From Thiohalocapsa marina (GTDB lineage: Bacteria; Pseudomonadota; Gammaproteobacteria; Chromatiales; Chromatiaceae), in NCBI RefSeq assembly GCF_008632335.1, contig NZ_VWXX01000004.1, positions 209,086-273,085 of the forward strand: a DNA stretch of 64,000 nucleotides, given 5' to 3'. The stretch's first letter is position 1. Every line of letters starts with the position of its first letter. The notes under the pieces were generated by a model that was given only the letters and a program-made list of their open reading frames with translations, was not told where the DNA came from and searched no databases. This document shows positions 27,496-36,311 of the stretch, one piece after another. Both the position numbers and the translations under genes were made by a program.

Positions 27496-28239
27496 ATGCC
27501 GTCAAATCCCGCCCGGGGCGCGGCCTTCATGCTGCAAGGCATCCGCCTCATCGGCCGTCCCGGCCTCAAGCGTTTCGTGCTGGTGCCGTTGCTGGTCAAC
27601 ATCCTGGTCTTCTCCGCCGCCATCTGGTGGGGCGCAGGCCGGTTCGACGCGCTCATGACACGGCTGCAGGCCACGGTGCCGGGCTGGCTCGCCTGGCTGG
27701 AATGGCTGCTCTGGCCGGTGTTCGTCGTGGCGCTGCTGATCGTCGTGTTCTACACCTTCACGCTGGTTGCCAACCTGATCGCGGCGCCGTTCAACGGCCT
27801 GCTGGCGGAGAAGGCCGAGACGCTGCTGTCCGGCCACGAACCGACCCAGGGCGCGGATGACCTGAAGAAACTGATGCGCGCGCTGCCGCGCACGCTGCTG
27901 GACGAGCTGCGCAAGCTGCTCTATGCCGTGCTCTGGAGCGTGCCGTTCCTGATCCTGGCCTTCGCCGTGCCGCTGGTGGGCCCGGTGATCTGGTTCCTGT
28001 TCACCGCCTGGATGCTGGCGTTGCAGTACAGCGACTTCCCCATGGGCAACCACGGGCTCAGCTTCCGGCAGATGCGCGCGGCCCTGCGCCGGCGCCAGCT
28101 CATGAGCCTTGGCTTCGGCGCCGCCGCAGCAGGGCTGACGCTGATCCCGGTGGTCAACTTCATCGTCATGCCGGCGGCTGTCGCCGGCGCCACGGCGATG
28201 TGGGTTCGGGAACTCCGACCGGCTGAGCCGTCAGCCTGA
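27496..28239 (+). CDS. cysZ: CysZ-like EI24-domain membrane protein
   Basis: 247 residues with four main hydrophobic stretches, around residues 25-45, 68-95, 145-175 and 205-235. The start GAAFMLQGIRLIGRPGLKRF, the segment NLIAAPFNGLLAEK and the end LIPVVNFIVMPAAVAGATAMWV are hallmarks of CysZ/EI24 proteins. In E. coli CysZ takes up sulfate for cysteine synthesis. In a sulfur-oxidiser its role may differ. It stands alone between uvrA and the RuBisCO operon. Confidence 0.9.
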   Translation: MPSNPARGAAFMLQGIRLIGRPGLKRFVLVPLLVNILVFSAAIWWGAGRFDALMTRLQATVPGWLAWLEWLLWPVFVVALLIVVFYTFTLVANLIAAPFNGLLAEKAETLLSGHEPTQGADDLKKLMRALPRTLLDELRKLLYAVLWSVPFLILAFAVPLVGPVIWFLFTAWMLALQYSDFPMGNHGLSFRQMRAALRRRQLMSLGFGAAAAGLTLIPVVNFIVMPAAVAGATAMWVRELRPAEPSA

Positions 28240-28337
28240 CCAGGAAGATTGACAATGGTCAATAATGCGCGCAACGCATAGGGGTTCTTCTATGGGTGAG
28301 ATCAGAAACTCGAAACACACATTCCAACGCGCCCGCC

Positions 28338-28343
28338 TATACT
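28338..28343 (+). promoter_or_regulatory. Possible -10 element upstream of cbbL
   Basis: TATACT lies 110 bp before the cbbL ATG without a good -35 box, as expected for an activator-dependent promoter. CbbR would be the usual activator, but no cbbR gene is in the window and no binding site could be proven. Confidence 0.3.
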
Positions 28344-28453
28344 AGCCGCCCATGAACTCCCGCCAGAAGTGTGGGAATTTGTAGCGGGCGCATCCGCGCG
28401 ACTGCGTGACCACACGCAAATCACCACGACCCTTGATAGACGAGAGGCAACAC

Positions 28454-29872
28454 ATGGCGAAGAAATATGATGCCGGCGTAAAGGACTACCGCGAAACGTA
28501 CTGGATGCCGGACTACACGCCGAAGGAGACCGACCTGCTGGCCTGCTTCAAGATCACGCCCCAGGCAGGCGTGCCGCGTGAAGAGGCCGCTGCCGCCGTG
28601 GCCGCCGAGTCTTCCACCGGCACCTGGACCACCGTCTGGACCGACCTGCTGACCGACCTCGACTACTACAAGGGTCGCGCCTACGCCATCGAGGACGTGC
28701 CGGGCGACGACAGCTGCTTCTACGCCTTCATCGCCTACCCGATCGACCTGTTCGAGGAAGGCTCGGTGGTCAACGTCTTCACCTCGCTGGTAGGCAACGT
28801 GTTCGGCTTCAAGGCCGTGCGCGCCCTGCGTCTGGAGGACGTCCGCTTCCCCATCGCCTACGTCATGACCTGCAACGGCCCGCCGCACGGCATCCAGGTC
28901 GAGCGCGACATGATGAACAAGTACGGCCGCCCGATGCTCGGCTGCACCATCAAGCCGAAGCTGGGCCTGTCGGCCAAGAACTACGGCCGTGCCGTCTACG
29001 AGTGCCTGCGTGGCGGTCTGGACTTCACCAAGGACGACGAGAACGTCAACTCCCAGCCCTTCATGCGCTGGCGTCAGCGGTTCGACTTCGTCATGGACGC
29101 CATCGACAAGGCCGAGCGCGAGACCGGCGAGCGCAAGGGTCACTACCTGAACGTCACCGCGCCGACCCCGGACGAGATGTTCAAGCGCGCCGAATACGCC
29201 AAGGAGATCGGCGCCCCGATCATCATGCATGACTACATCACCGGCGGCTTCTGCGCCAACACCGGTCTGGCCCAGTGGTGCGCCGACAACGGCGTGCTGC
29301 TGCACATCCACCGCGCCATGCACGCCGTGCTCGACCGCAACCCGCACCACGGCATCCACTTCCGTGTGCTGACCAAGATCCTGCGTCTGTCCGGCGGTGA
29401 CCACCTGCACACCGGCACCGTCGTCGGCAAGCTGGAGGGCGACCGCGCCTCCACCCTGGGCTGGATCGACCTGCTGCGCGAGCCCTACGTCAAGGAAGAC
29501 CGCAGCCGCGGCATCTTCTTCGACCAGGACTGGGGCGCCATGCCCGGCGCCTTCGCCGTCGCCTCCGGCGGCATCCACGTCTGGCACATGCCGGCACTGG
29601 TGACCATCTTCGGCGACGACTCCGTGCTGCAGTTCGGCGGCGGTACCCTGGGCCATCCCTGGGGCAACGCGGCCGGCGCCGCGGCCAACCGCGTCGCCCT
29701 GGAGGCCTGCGTCGAGGCCCGCAACCAGGGCGTGGCGATCGAGAAGGAAGGCAAGGAAGTCCTCACCAAGGCAGCGGCCAACAGCCCCGAGCTGAAGATC
29801 GCCATGGAGACCTGGAAAGAGATCAAGTTCGAGTTCGACACCGTCGACAAGCTGGACGTGGCGCACAAGTAA
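28454..29872 (+). CDS. cbbL: RuBisCO large subunit, form IA
   Basis: 472 residues from the ATG at 28454, preceded by GAGAGG. It fixes CO2 onto ribulose-1,5-bisphosphate in the Calvin cycle. The substrate-site lysines lie in GCTIKPKLG (Lys167 and Lys169), and the lysine that is carbamylated is Lys193 in [29 protein letters not shown] forms the loop-6 region. The N-terminus [17 protein letters not shown] is typical of proteobacterial form IA. Association with cbbS, cbbQ and cbbO and no carboxysome genes nearby indicates the cytosolic IAq type. Confidence 0.98.
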   Translation: MAKKYDAGVKDYRETYWMPDYTPKETDLLACFKITPQAGVPREEAAAAVAAESSTGTWTTVWTDLLTDLDYYKGRAYAIEDVPGDDSCFYAFIAYPIDLFEEGSVVNVFTSLVGNVFGFKAVRALRLEDVRFPIAYVMTCNGPPHGIQVERDMMNKYGRPMLGCTIKPKLGLSAKNYGRAVYECLRGGLDFTKDDENVNSQPFMRWRQRFDFVMDAIDKAERETGERKGHYLNVTAPTPDEMFKRAEYAKEIGAPIIMHDYITGGFCANTGLAQWCADNGVLLHIHRAMHAVLDRNPHHGIHFRVLTKILRLSGGDHLHTGTVVGKLEGDRASTLGWIDLLREPYVKEDRSRGIFFDQDWGAMPGAFAVASGGIHVWHMPALVTIFGDDSVLQFGGGTLGHPWGNAAGAAANRVALEACVEARNQGVAIEKEGKEVLTKAAANSPELKIAMETWKEIKFEFDTVDKLDVAHK

Positions 29873-30041
29873 GCCGCCAGCGGCCCGCCGCCAGCCGGGC
29901 GTCAATCCATGACGCCCCGGCTGTCGGACTGATCGAACGTCAACACTGATTCGCCTGCCACCGCCAGTTTCGCCACCCGCACGCTTGCTGGAGGCTCGAG
30001 ACTGGAGGCTGGCGGCCTCAAGCATCCGAGGATTTAACACA

Positions 30042-30398
30042 ATGAGCGCAATGCAGGACTACAAGTCGAGCCTGGCCGACGTCACCAGCCGCAAGTTCGA
30101 GACCTTCTCCTACCTGCCCGAGATGGACGCCGAGCGCATCCGCAAGCAGGTGGAGTACATCGTCTCCAAGGGCTGGAACCCGGCCATCGAGCACACCGAG
30201 CCGGAGAACGCCTTCGACCACTACTGGTACATGTGGAAGCTGCCGATGTTCGGCGAGACCGACATCGACACCATCCTGGCCGAGGCCGAGGCCTGCCACA
30301 AGGCGCACCCCAACAACCATGTGCGCCTGATCGGCTTCGACAACTACGCCCAGTCCAAGGGCGCCGAGATGGTCATCTTCCGCGGCAACCCGGTCTGA
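30042..30398 (+). CDS. cbbS: RuBisCO small subunit
   Basis: 118 residues from the ATG at 30042 ([14 protein letters not shown]), preceded by GAGGAT. Eight copies cap the L8S8 enzyme. Recognisable motifs are [20 protein letters not shown], the [18 protein letters not shown] strand region and [14 protein letters not shown]. It follows cbbL after 169 bp, a long gap that holds a GACTGGAGGCTGGCGGC-type repeat. A strong terminator lies downstream, so cbbQ and cbbO may be expressed at lower levels. Confidence 0.98.
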   Translation: MSAMQDYKSSLADVTSRKFETFSYLPEMDAERIRKQVEYIVSKGWNPAIEHTEPENAFDHYWYMWKLPMFGETDIDTILAEAEACHKAHPNNHVRLIGFDNYAQSKGAEMVIFRGNPV

Positions 30399-30441
30399 GC
30401 CGCCTTCGCCCACGCGAAGCAATGACAACGGACTGACGAAT

Positions 30442-30476
30442 AGCCCTGCTCCGCCCCGCGGGGCGGGGCTTTTTTC
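30442..30476 (+). terminator. Intrinsic terminator after cbbS
   Basis: A very GC-rich hairpin (CCGCCCC / GGGGCGG with further flanking pairs) is followed directly by TTTTTT. It separates cbbLS from cbbQ and should set the RuBisCO to activase ratio. Confidence 0.85.
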
Positions 30477-30535
30477 TTTCCGGATTGCCCGGCGCACCCG
30501 CGCCGCCAGCTCAACCAGACAGGCGAACCTCTGCC

Positions 30536-31342
30536 ATGACAGACATCGACCGCGACCAGTACCAGATCAAGACCGAACCTTACTACCGCCCGGTGGCCGA
30601 CGAGATCGCCATGTACGAGGCGGCCTACGCCGCGCGCATGCCGGTGATGCTCAAGGGCCCGACCGGCTGCGGCAAGTCGCGCTTCGTCGAGCACATGGCC
30701 TGGCGCCTCGGCAAGCCGCTGATCACCGTGGCCTGCAATGAGGACATGACCGCCTCCGACCTGGTCGGGCGCTTCCTGCTCGACATCAACGGCACCAAGT
30801 GGCAGGACGGCCCGCTGACCGTGGCCGCGCGCATCGGCGCCATCTGCTACCTGGACGAGGTGGTCGAGGCGCGCCAGGACACCACCGTGGTGATTCACCC
30901 CCTGACCGACCACCGCCGCGAGCTGCCGCTGGAGAAGAAGGGCGAGCTGGTGCATGCCCACCCGGACTTCCAGCTGGTCATCTCCTACAACCCGGGCTAT
31001 CAGTCCCTGATGAAGGACCTCAAGCAGTCCACCAAGCAGCGCTTCGGCGGCCTGGACTTCGACTATCCGAAGACCGAGGTCGAGTCCGAGATCGTCGCCC
31101 ACGAAGGCGGCGTCGACAAGGAAACCGCCGAGAAGCTGGTGCAGATCGCCCAGCGCTCGCGCAACCTCAAGGGCCATGGCCTGGACGAAGGCATGTCCAC
31201 CCGCCTGCTGGTCTACGCCGCGCAGCTCATCAGCAAGGGCATCAGCCCCCAGGACGCCTGCCAGATGGCCCTGGTCACCCCGCTGACCGACGACCCGGAC
31301 ATGCGCGACACCCTTGGAGCGGCGGTAAATACCTACTTCTGA
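30536..31342 (+). CDS. cbbQ: RuBisCO activase AAA+ subunit CbbQ
   Basis: 268 residues from the ATG at 30536 ([10 protein letters not shown]). It is a MoxR-type AAA+ ATPase with Walker A GPTGCGKS at residues 41-48 and Walker B-like [11 protein letters not shown]. It works with CbbO to remove inhibitory sugar phosphates from RuBis[21 protein letters not shown] is the conserved sensor/presensor region. The next gene should be cbbO, but a GxxExxY gene inside an inverted repeat lies between them. Confidence 0.96.
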   Translation: MTDIDRDQYQIKTEPYYRPVADEIAMYEAAYAARMPVMLKGPTGCGKSRFVEHMAWRLGKPLITVACNEDMTASDLVGRFLLDINGTKWQDGPLTVAARIGAICYLDEVVEARQDTTVVIHPLTDHRRELPLEKKGELVHAHPDFQLVISYNPGYQSLMKDLKQSTKQRFGGLDFDYPKTEVESEIVAHEGGVDKETAEKLVQIAQRSRNLKGHGLDEGMSTRLLVYAAQLISKGISPQDACQMALVTPLTDDPDMRDTLGAAVNTYF

Positions 31343-31352
31343 GGCCTTCGCA

Positions 31353-31815
31353 ATTTGAACCGCAGAGACACAGAGGACGCAGAGAATGCGCAGAGATTCG
31401 ACAAAGTTCAGGATGGACTCAACCGGTTGACAGAGCGGGTCATCGGCGCCTCGATCGAAGTGCATCGATGCCTTGGGCCAGGGTACCTTGAGGCGGTCTA
31501 CGAGGAGGCGCTGGCGTGCGAGCTGACGGACCAAGGGATTGCGTTTCGGCGACAACACCCATTCGCCTGCGTCTACAAGGGGCACAGGGTTGGGGAAGGC
31601 AGACTCGACCTCTTCGTCGCCGATCAGCTCATCGTTGAGCTGAAGGCGATGGACTCGATCAGCGCGATACACCGGGCGCAGGTCATTTCCTACCTGCGGG
31701 CACTGAACCGGCCTCTCGGGCTGCTGATAAACTTTAATGTGCCGTTGCTCAAGCACGGCCTCCACCGGATCATTCTCAGCTCTTGACTCTGCGTCCTCTG
31801 TGCCTCTGCGGTTAA
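31353..31815. repeat. Inverted-repeat unit enclosing the GxxExxY gene
   Basis: The left arm (31353-31396) and right arm (31785-31815) are nearly perfect reverse complements over about 29 bp (AACCGCAGAGRCACAGAGGA core). They enclose exactly one gene. The unit splits cbbQ from cbbO and looks like an inserted cassette. Its arms are the same family as the gene-less copies elsewhere in the window. Confidence 0.88.
31355..31786 (+). CDS. GxxExxY family protein
   Basis: 143 residues from a TTG at 31355. The first dozen residues (MNRRDTEDAENAQ) are encoded by the left arm of the flanking repeat, and the coding region ends where the right arm begins. The domain starts at LNRLTERVIGASIEVHRCLG and carries GYLEAVYEEAL, the GxxExxY motif. 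EGRLDLFVADQLIVELKA with ISYLRA resembles a PD-(D/E)XK nuclease core (D...ExK). Function is unproven. A later start, such as at the valine/leucine codons before the domain, is possible. Confidence 0.88.
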   Translation: MNRRDTEDAENAQRFDKVQDGLNRLTERVIGASIEVHRCLGPGYLEAVYEEALACELTDQGIAFRRQHPFACVYKGHRVGEGRLDLFVADQLIVELKAMDSISAIHRAQVISYLRALNRPLGLLINFNVPLLKHGLHRIILSS

Positions 31816-31833
31816 CACAGGCAACCCAGCGCT

Positions 31834-34215
31834 ATGAGTATCGAATTCACAGACTACGTCCAATGCCTCGACGAGAACGACCACGAGCACCGCGAGGCGC
31901 TCGAGTCGGCCTATCACGAGGCGCAGCGGGTGATGTCGCCGCGCGGCCTGCAGAACTATCTTGAGGGCATGCGCGCCATGTGCTCCATGGGTCGCGGGCA
32001 GGATCTGGTACTGACCTATGTGCAGGAGATGCCCGGGGTCGCCAAGGAGGTCGGCGAGGACGTGCTCCCGGACATCGTCGAGTCCATGATGAAGCTGGCC
32101 TCGCACACCTCCGGCAGCGTCATCACCATGATCCTCTCCACCATGCCGCTGGCCGCGTCGCGGCTCGGCGATGCCGAGGTGCTGCGTGGCTACCTGCGGC
32201 TGCTGCACCAGCTCGCCGGCAAGGCGCCGCGCGGGCTGCGGCCGATGATGGAGAACATGGACGAGCTGCTGTCCAAGCTCACCCTGGGCGGCCTGCGCCG
32301 CTGGGCGCTCTGGGGCGCCCAGGCCCATGCCCGCGACCTGGACGGCCAGATGGCCTACTTCGGCCTCAAGACCGAATCCGCCAAGGCGGTGCTGCAGAAG
32401 GAGCGTCGCGGCACGCTGTTCGTCGACAGCCAGCGCAAGCTCAACTTCTATCTGCGCGCGCTCTGGGGCCGGGCCTTCTTCATGCGCCCCACCGCCGGCG
32501 ACTACGAGACCCGCCAAGGCCTGCGGCCCTTCATCGAAGACTTCCAGATCCACGTGCCGGACGCCTTCGACCCGTTCCGCGGCATCGACGGCATCGACCT
32601 CTACCGCGCCGCCGCCGCCCATGCTGCGGCGCACATGGTCTACACGCTCCAGCCCGTCTCCGCCGAGGAACTGTCCCAGGCGCAGATGCGCTTCATCGAG
32701 CTGTTCGAGGACGCCCGGGTGGAATACCTGGCCTACCGGGAGTTCCCAGGCCTGCGCAAGCTCTGGCTGCGGTTCTTCACCGCCGAGCCCGGCGCCGACG
32801 ACGACTACGCACCGCCGCACGAGATGATGCGCCTGATGCTCGGCGTCACCCGTGCCATCATGGACCCGGACTACCGCCACACCGAGCCGCTGATCAACAG
32901 CGTCGCCGATGCGTTCCGCGCCAGGCTGGAGGCAGACCCCAACGATCCGCGGCTTGCCTGGATGGCCGGCATCGACTTCTACAACCGGGTCACCGCCATC
33001 GCGCCCATCCCCGGCGTGCGCGTGCTCTCCGACTGGCCCATCCCCTACCGCGACGACAACCGCTACTTCTGGAACTTCAGCGAGAACCTGTTCGTCTCCA
33101 AGGGCATCGACTACCTGCCCGCCAGCCAGGGCACGGTGCGGCGCAACGTCTCGGTGATGGAGATGGTCAACGAGATCGACTCCGAGCTGCAGGACGGCAG
33201 CCCGCAGGAGGTCTGGGTGCTGAACACCGAGCTCTTCCCCTACGAGGACATGGGCATCAGCTACAACGAGATGGAGGGCGTGGAGCCGGTCTCGGACCCC
33301 TACCACTATGCGGAGTGGGACTACCAGGTGCAGCTGGCGCGGCCGGACTGGGCCACGGTGATGGAGCGCCGCCAGGGCCGCGGCGACCCGGAGATCATGG
33401 ACGCCATCCTGGACAAGCACAAGCCCATCGCCAGCCGCATCCGCCACCTCATCGACGCGCTGCAGCCCCAGGGCATCGTACGCCGGCGCGGCTACGAGGA
33501 GGGCGAGGAACTGGACCTGGATGCCGCCGTGCGGGCCATGATCGACATCCGCCGCGGCGTCATGCCCGATCCGCGCATCAACATCCGTATCACGCGCCAT
33601 GTGCGGGACCTATCCATCGTCGTGCTCATGGATCTGTCCGAGTCCACCAACGAGAAGGTTGGCGGCCTGCAGGAGGGCGAGCCCGGCTACGACGAGCAGC
33701 CCAGCGTGCTGGACCTGACCCGCGAGGCCACCGGCCTGCTGGCCTGGGCCATCGACTCCATCGGCGACAACTTCGCCGTACACGGTTTCGCCTCCGATGG
33801 CCGCCACGACGTGCAGTACTTCCGTTTCAAGGACTTCGAGCAGCGCTACGACGACGACGCCAAGTCGCGCATGGCCGCCATGACCGGCGGCCTGTCCACG
33901 CGCATGGGCGCCGCCCTGCGCCACGCCGGCTGGCATCTGACCCAGCAGAGCGCGCAGAAGCGCATGGTGCTCTTGATCACCGACGGCGAGCCGGCGGACA
34001 TCGACGAGCGCGATCCGCAGTACCTGCGCCACGACGCCAAGAAGGCCGTGGAGGACCTGGCCATGCAGGGCATCTACACCTACTGCCTGACCCTGGACCC
34101 CAACGCCGACCGATACGTGGCGCGCATCTTCGGCGAGAACAACTACGCCATCGTCGACCACGTCGAGCGGCTGCCGGAGCGGCTACCCAACGTCTTCGCT
34201 GCGCTCACCGCGTAA
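31834..34215 (+). CDS. cbbO: RuBisCO activase adaptor CbbO (von Willebrand factor A protein)
   Basis: 793 residues. CbbO docks the CbbQ ring to RuBisCO through its C-terminal vWA domain. The MIDAS motif is DLSES at about residue 600 (VVLMDLSESTN), with the later metal-site threonine/aspartate in LLITDGEPADIDERD. The N-terminal half is a conserved helical domain. Start MSIEFTDYVQCLDEND is family-typical. It starts 19 bp after the repeat arm. Confidence 0.96.
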   Translation: MSIEFTDYVQCLDENDHEHREALESAYHEAQRVMSPRGLQNYLEGMRAMCSMGRGQDLVLTYVQEMPGVAKEVGEDVLPDIVESMMKLASHTSGSVITMILSTMPLAASRLGDAEVLRGYLRLLHQLAGKAPRGLRPMMENMDELLSKLTLGGLRRWALWGAQAHARDLDGQMAYFGLKTESAKAVLQKERRGTLFVDSQRKLNFYLRALWGRAFFMRPTAGDYETRQGLRPFIEDFQIHVPDAFDPFRGIDGIDLYRAAAAHAAAHMVYTLQPVSAEELSQAQMRFIELFEDARVEYLAYREFPGLRKLWLRFFTAEPGADDDYAPPHEMMRLMLGVTRAIMDPDYRHTEPLINSVADAFRARLEADPNDPRLAWMAGIDFYNRVTAIAPIPGVRVLSDWPIPYRDDNRYFWNFSENLFVSKGIDYLPASQGTVRRNVSVMEMVNEIDSELQDGSPQEVWVLNTELFPYEDMGISYNEMEGVEPVSDPYHYAEWDYQVQLARPDWATVMERRQGRGDPEIMDAILDKHKPIASRIRHLIDALQPQGIVRRRGYEEGEELDLDAAVRAMIDIRRGVMPDPRINIRITRHVRDLSIVVLMDLSESTNEKVGGLQEGEPGYDEQPSVLDLTREATGLLAWAIDSIGDNFAVHGFASDGRHDVQYFRFKDFEQRYDDDAKSRMAAMTGGLSTRMGAALRHAGWHLTQQSAQKRMVLLITDGEPADIDERDPQYLRHDAKKAVEDLAMQGIYTYCLTLDPNADRYVARIFGENNYAIVDHVERLPERLPNVFAALTA

Positions 34216-34476
34216 CAGCGCCCACGACGCGATGGAACGAAACCGCCAGGGCACAGAGCACACAAAGCTCGGAGGAGCGGTTCCCCGGGACGCACCCTGG
34301 AAAGTCTCATCGGGTCAACCGCGGCGGCGATGCCGGGCCGCAGTGACAGATTCGCATGGCACGTTATTGAGAGGAAGGGAGGGTGGAACAAGCGCAACCT
34401 TTCCACCAACTACCAATTCCAATTGCTACTATTTGAAGACGGGGCGGCCTCACACACCGGCACGGAGACACCGAGC

Positions 34477-35070
34477 ATGGGACTGGCGCAACGCGACGAA
34501 GCGCATCATACCTACGGCGACTACCTGACCTGGCCGGATGACGTGCGCTACGAACTCATCGACGGCGTTGCCTACCTGATGGCACCGGCGCCGACGCTGG
34601 ACCATCAGGATGTCGCCGGCGAGCTTTACTATCAACTGCGGCAAGCGCTGGAAGGCAAATCCTGCCGCGTCTATATCGCCCCGGTGGACGTCCGCCTGCC
34701 CAAGGCCAACGAGGACGATGCCTTCATCGACACCGTGGTCCAGCCCGACGTGCTGCTGGTCTGCGACCCCGGCAAGCTCGACCGCCGCGGCGTGCGCGGT
34801 GGGCCGGATCTGATCGTCGAGGTGCTCTCCCCCAGCACCGCCAGTCACGACCAGATCCGCAAGCTCCGCGTCTACGAACGCGCCCGGGTGCGCGAATACT
34901 GGCTGGTCCACCCCGTCGACCGCATCCTCACCATCTATCGCCTGGACGAGGACGACTACGGCAAACCGGACATCCGCGAACTCGCCGGCGAGACCCCGAT
35001 CGGCGTTCTGCCTGGCGTCTCGATCCACTGGGACGCACTGATCGCCCGCCTCGGCCCAGCCGAAGACTGA
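34477..35070 (+). CDS. Uma2 family (DUF820) putative nuclease
   Basis: 197 residues from the ATG at 34477; upstream frame lacks similarity. The Uma2 fold is a PD-(D/E)XK nuclease: DVRYELIDGVAYLM at the start, VVQPDVLLVCD (acid), GGPDLIVEVLSPSTASHD (second acid), then IRKLRVYERARVREYWLVHP. Uma2 genes are common in cyanobacteria and purple bacteria and often multiply; their targets are unknown. The 261 bp before it contain no recognised gene. Confidence 0.88.
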   Translation: MGLAQRDEAHHTYGDYLTWPDDVRYELIDGVAYLMAPAPTLDHQDVAGELYYQLRQALEGKSCRVYIAPVDVRLPKANEDDAFIDTVVQPDVLLVCDPGKLDRRGVRGGPDLIVEVLSPSTASHDQIRKLRVYERARVREYWLVHPVDRILTIYRLDEDDYGKPDIRELAGETPIGVLPGVSIHWDALIARLGPAED

Positions 35071-35179
35071 AGCACTCCCAGCCCCGATTCGGGGCCCGTT
35101 CAGACCAGGCGGTCTTCCACAGGCGCGGGTTGGACCGCTTGTCCTGCGCGGCTGGCCACGGCTTCGGTTGCGCCACGGA

Positions 35180-35665
35180 TCATGCCTCGGTGTTGCCCGA
35201 TACTGGTGGTGCAGGGTCCGGTGGCATCAAGGTGACAACCTTCATCGAGCCGACGGGCACCCGGCCCTTCATCGGCTGGCGCGACAGCAGCAGATCGACG
35301 GCCTTGGGCAACTCCGCCATCAGACGCCGCTGGGTCTGCTCCTGATCCGGGTGATAATGGACCACGTCCATGGACACGGGCGCGGTGAGCGAATCCCGCG
35401 GTTCGGCCGCCAGACGCTGCCAGGCCAGCAGGATCATGCGCCCGCCTTCGTCGCCGCGCACCGCATAGGCCTCGCTGTCGACGAACAACACCTCGTCCGG
35501 CGTGATGACGGCCAGAAACTGCATGCCGCGGATCGGCACGAAGACATGGGCCAGCCGGCTGCGGCTCAGCAACAGCCTGCAGCGGTTGAACAGATCCGCC
35601 CGGATGCGGCCATGCTCGCGTCTGAGCTCATCCGGACGAAAGAAGGTCTGGGGTTGGTTGAACAT
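35180..35665 (-). CDS. Conserved-looking protein of unknown function
   Basis: 161 residues from the ATG at 35665 (MFNQPQTFFRPDELRREHG). The open frame upstream is made only of repeat sequence. The protein alternates strands and helices, with LAHVFVPIRGMQFLAVITPDEVLFVDSEAYAV (one long strand region) and VVHYHPDQEQTQRRLMAELP, and no membrane span. High third-position GC supports coding. Its family was not recognised. It converges on the Uma2 gene. Confidence 0.6.
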   Translation of the reverse strand: MFNQPQTFFRPDELRREHGRIRADLFNRCRLLLSRSRLAHVFVPIRGMQFLAVITPDEVLFVDSEAYAVRGDEGGRMILLAWQRLAAEPRDSLTAPVSMDVVHYHPDQEQTQRRLMAELPKAVDLLLSRQPMKGRVPVGSMKVVTLMPPDPAPPVSGNTEA

Positions 35666-35674
35666 GTTCTTGGA

Positions 35675-35716
35675 GCCGCCAGCATCCAGTCTCCAGCCGC
35701 CAGCCGCCAGCCGTCG
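35675..35716. repeat. GGCTGGCGGC/GACTGGA simple repeat
   Basis: On the minus strand this reads as runs of GGCTGGCGGCTGG and GAGACTGGA. Similar words occur at 29990-30027 (before cbbS) and 35860-35880. It is a short degenerate repeat of unknown role. Confidence 0.5.
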
Positions 35717-35720
35717 ACCC

Positions 35721-35843
35721 CGGATTAACCGCAGAGGCCCAGAGAACGCAAAGTAGAAGAAGAGCTTCTTCGGGTGGGCGCCTACGGCACCCCAGGTATG
35801 AATCTCCGCTATTCCTCTGCGCACTCTGCGCCTCTGCGGTTAA
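35721..35843. repeat. Dispersed inverted repeat, copy 4
   Basis: Left arm GGATTAACCGCAGAGGCCCA (35721-35752) and right arm ending TGCGCCTCTGCGGTTAAA (35814-35843) are reverse complements of the shared type, with about 60 bp between. No complete gene lies inside. Confidence 0.85.
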
Positions 35844-35887
35844 AGCGGCAGCGACGGCAGCGGCGGCTGGCGGCTGGAAGCTTCCCC

Positions 35888-36193
35888 TCAATCGTCTTCC
35901 AGCGCGTTGTCCGGGTCCCAGCCCCTGTCCCGCGCCTGGCGCGTGGCCTCGTCGTAGATGCGCTGATGCCGCTGCTGCAGCTCCGGGGGCAACCTTGAGG
36001 GCAGATGGCCATAGGGCCCCCAGGCGGCGCTGACCTTGTCGTACAGCGCCTGGATGCCCTGTACGGTCCAGCCCGCGCAGGTCTCGGTCTCCGGGATGAT
36101 GCCGAACACCCAGGCATCGCGGATGATGTTGCCGGTGGGATTCATGCCGGCGTTCGGGTCGTTGTCGATGCCCGGATACTTCTGGTCTCTCAT
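35888..36193 (-). CDS. Small soluble protein of unknown function
   Basis: 101 residues from the ATG at 36193 (MRDQKYPGIDNDPNAGMNPT), which has GAGGGT before it; an upstream ATG at 36214 is also possible. The core GNIIRDAWVFGIIPETETCAGW is strikingly regular and probably conserved. The tail is charged and helical (RHQRIYDEATRQARDRGW). No signal peptide or membrane span is present. I did not recognise a named family. It is the last gene before the HprK/PqqD/glycosyltransferase locus. Confidence 0.65.
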   Translation of the reverse strand: MRDQKYPGIDNDPNAGMNPTGNIIRDAWVFGIIPETETCAGWTVQGIQALYDKVSAAWGPYGHLPSRLPPELQQRHQRIYDEATRQARDRGWDPDNALEDD

Positions 36194-36311
36194 GCTGACC
36201 CTCGTCTCTGTCATGCGTCGTTTCGATGGCCCGATTCTATACCGGATCCACTGGCCGCGAACCTCCGCGCGCGTACTGCGCGCTGCAAACCAACGCATTA
36301 GCCCGGGACAG

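Noticed and set aside
28454..34215. Carboxysome operon
   Set aside because: No shell or csoS-type gene follows cbbLS; cbbQ and cbbO indicate the non-carboxysomal arrangement.
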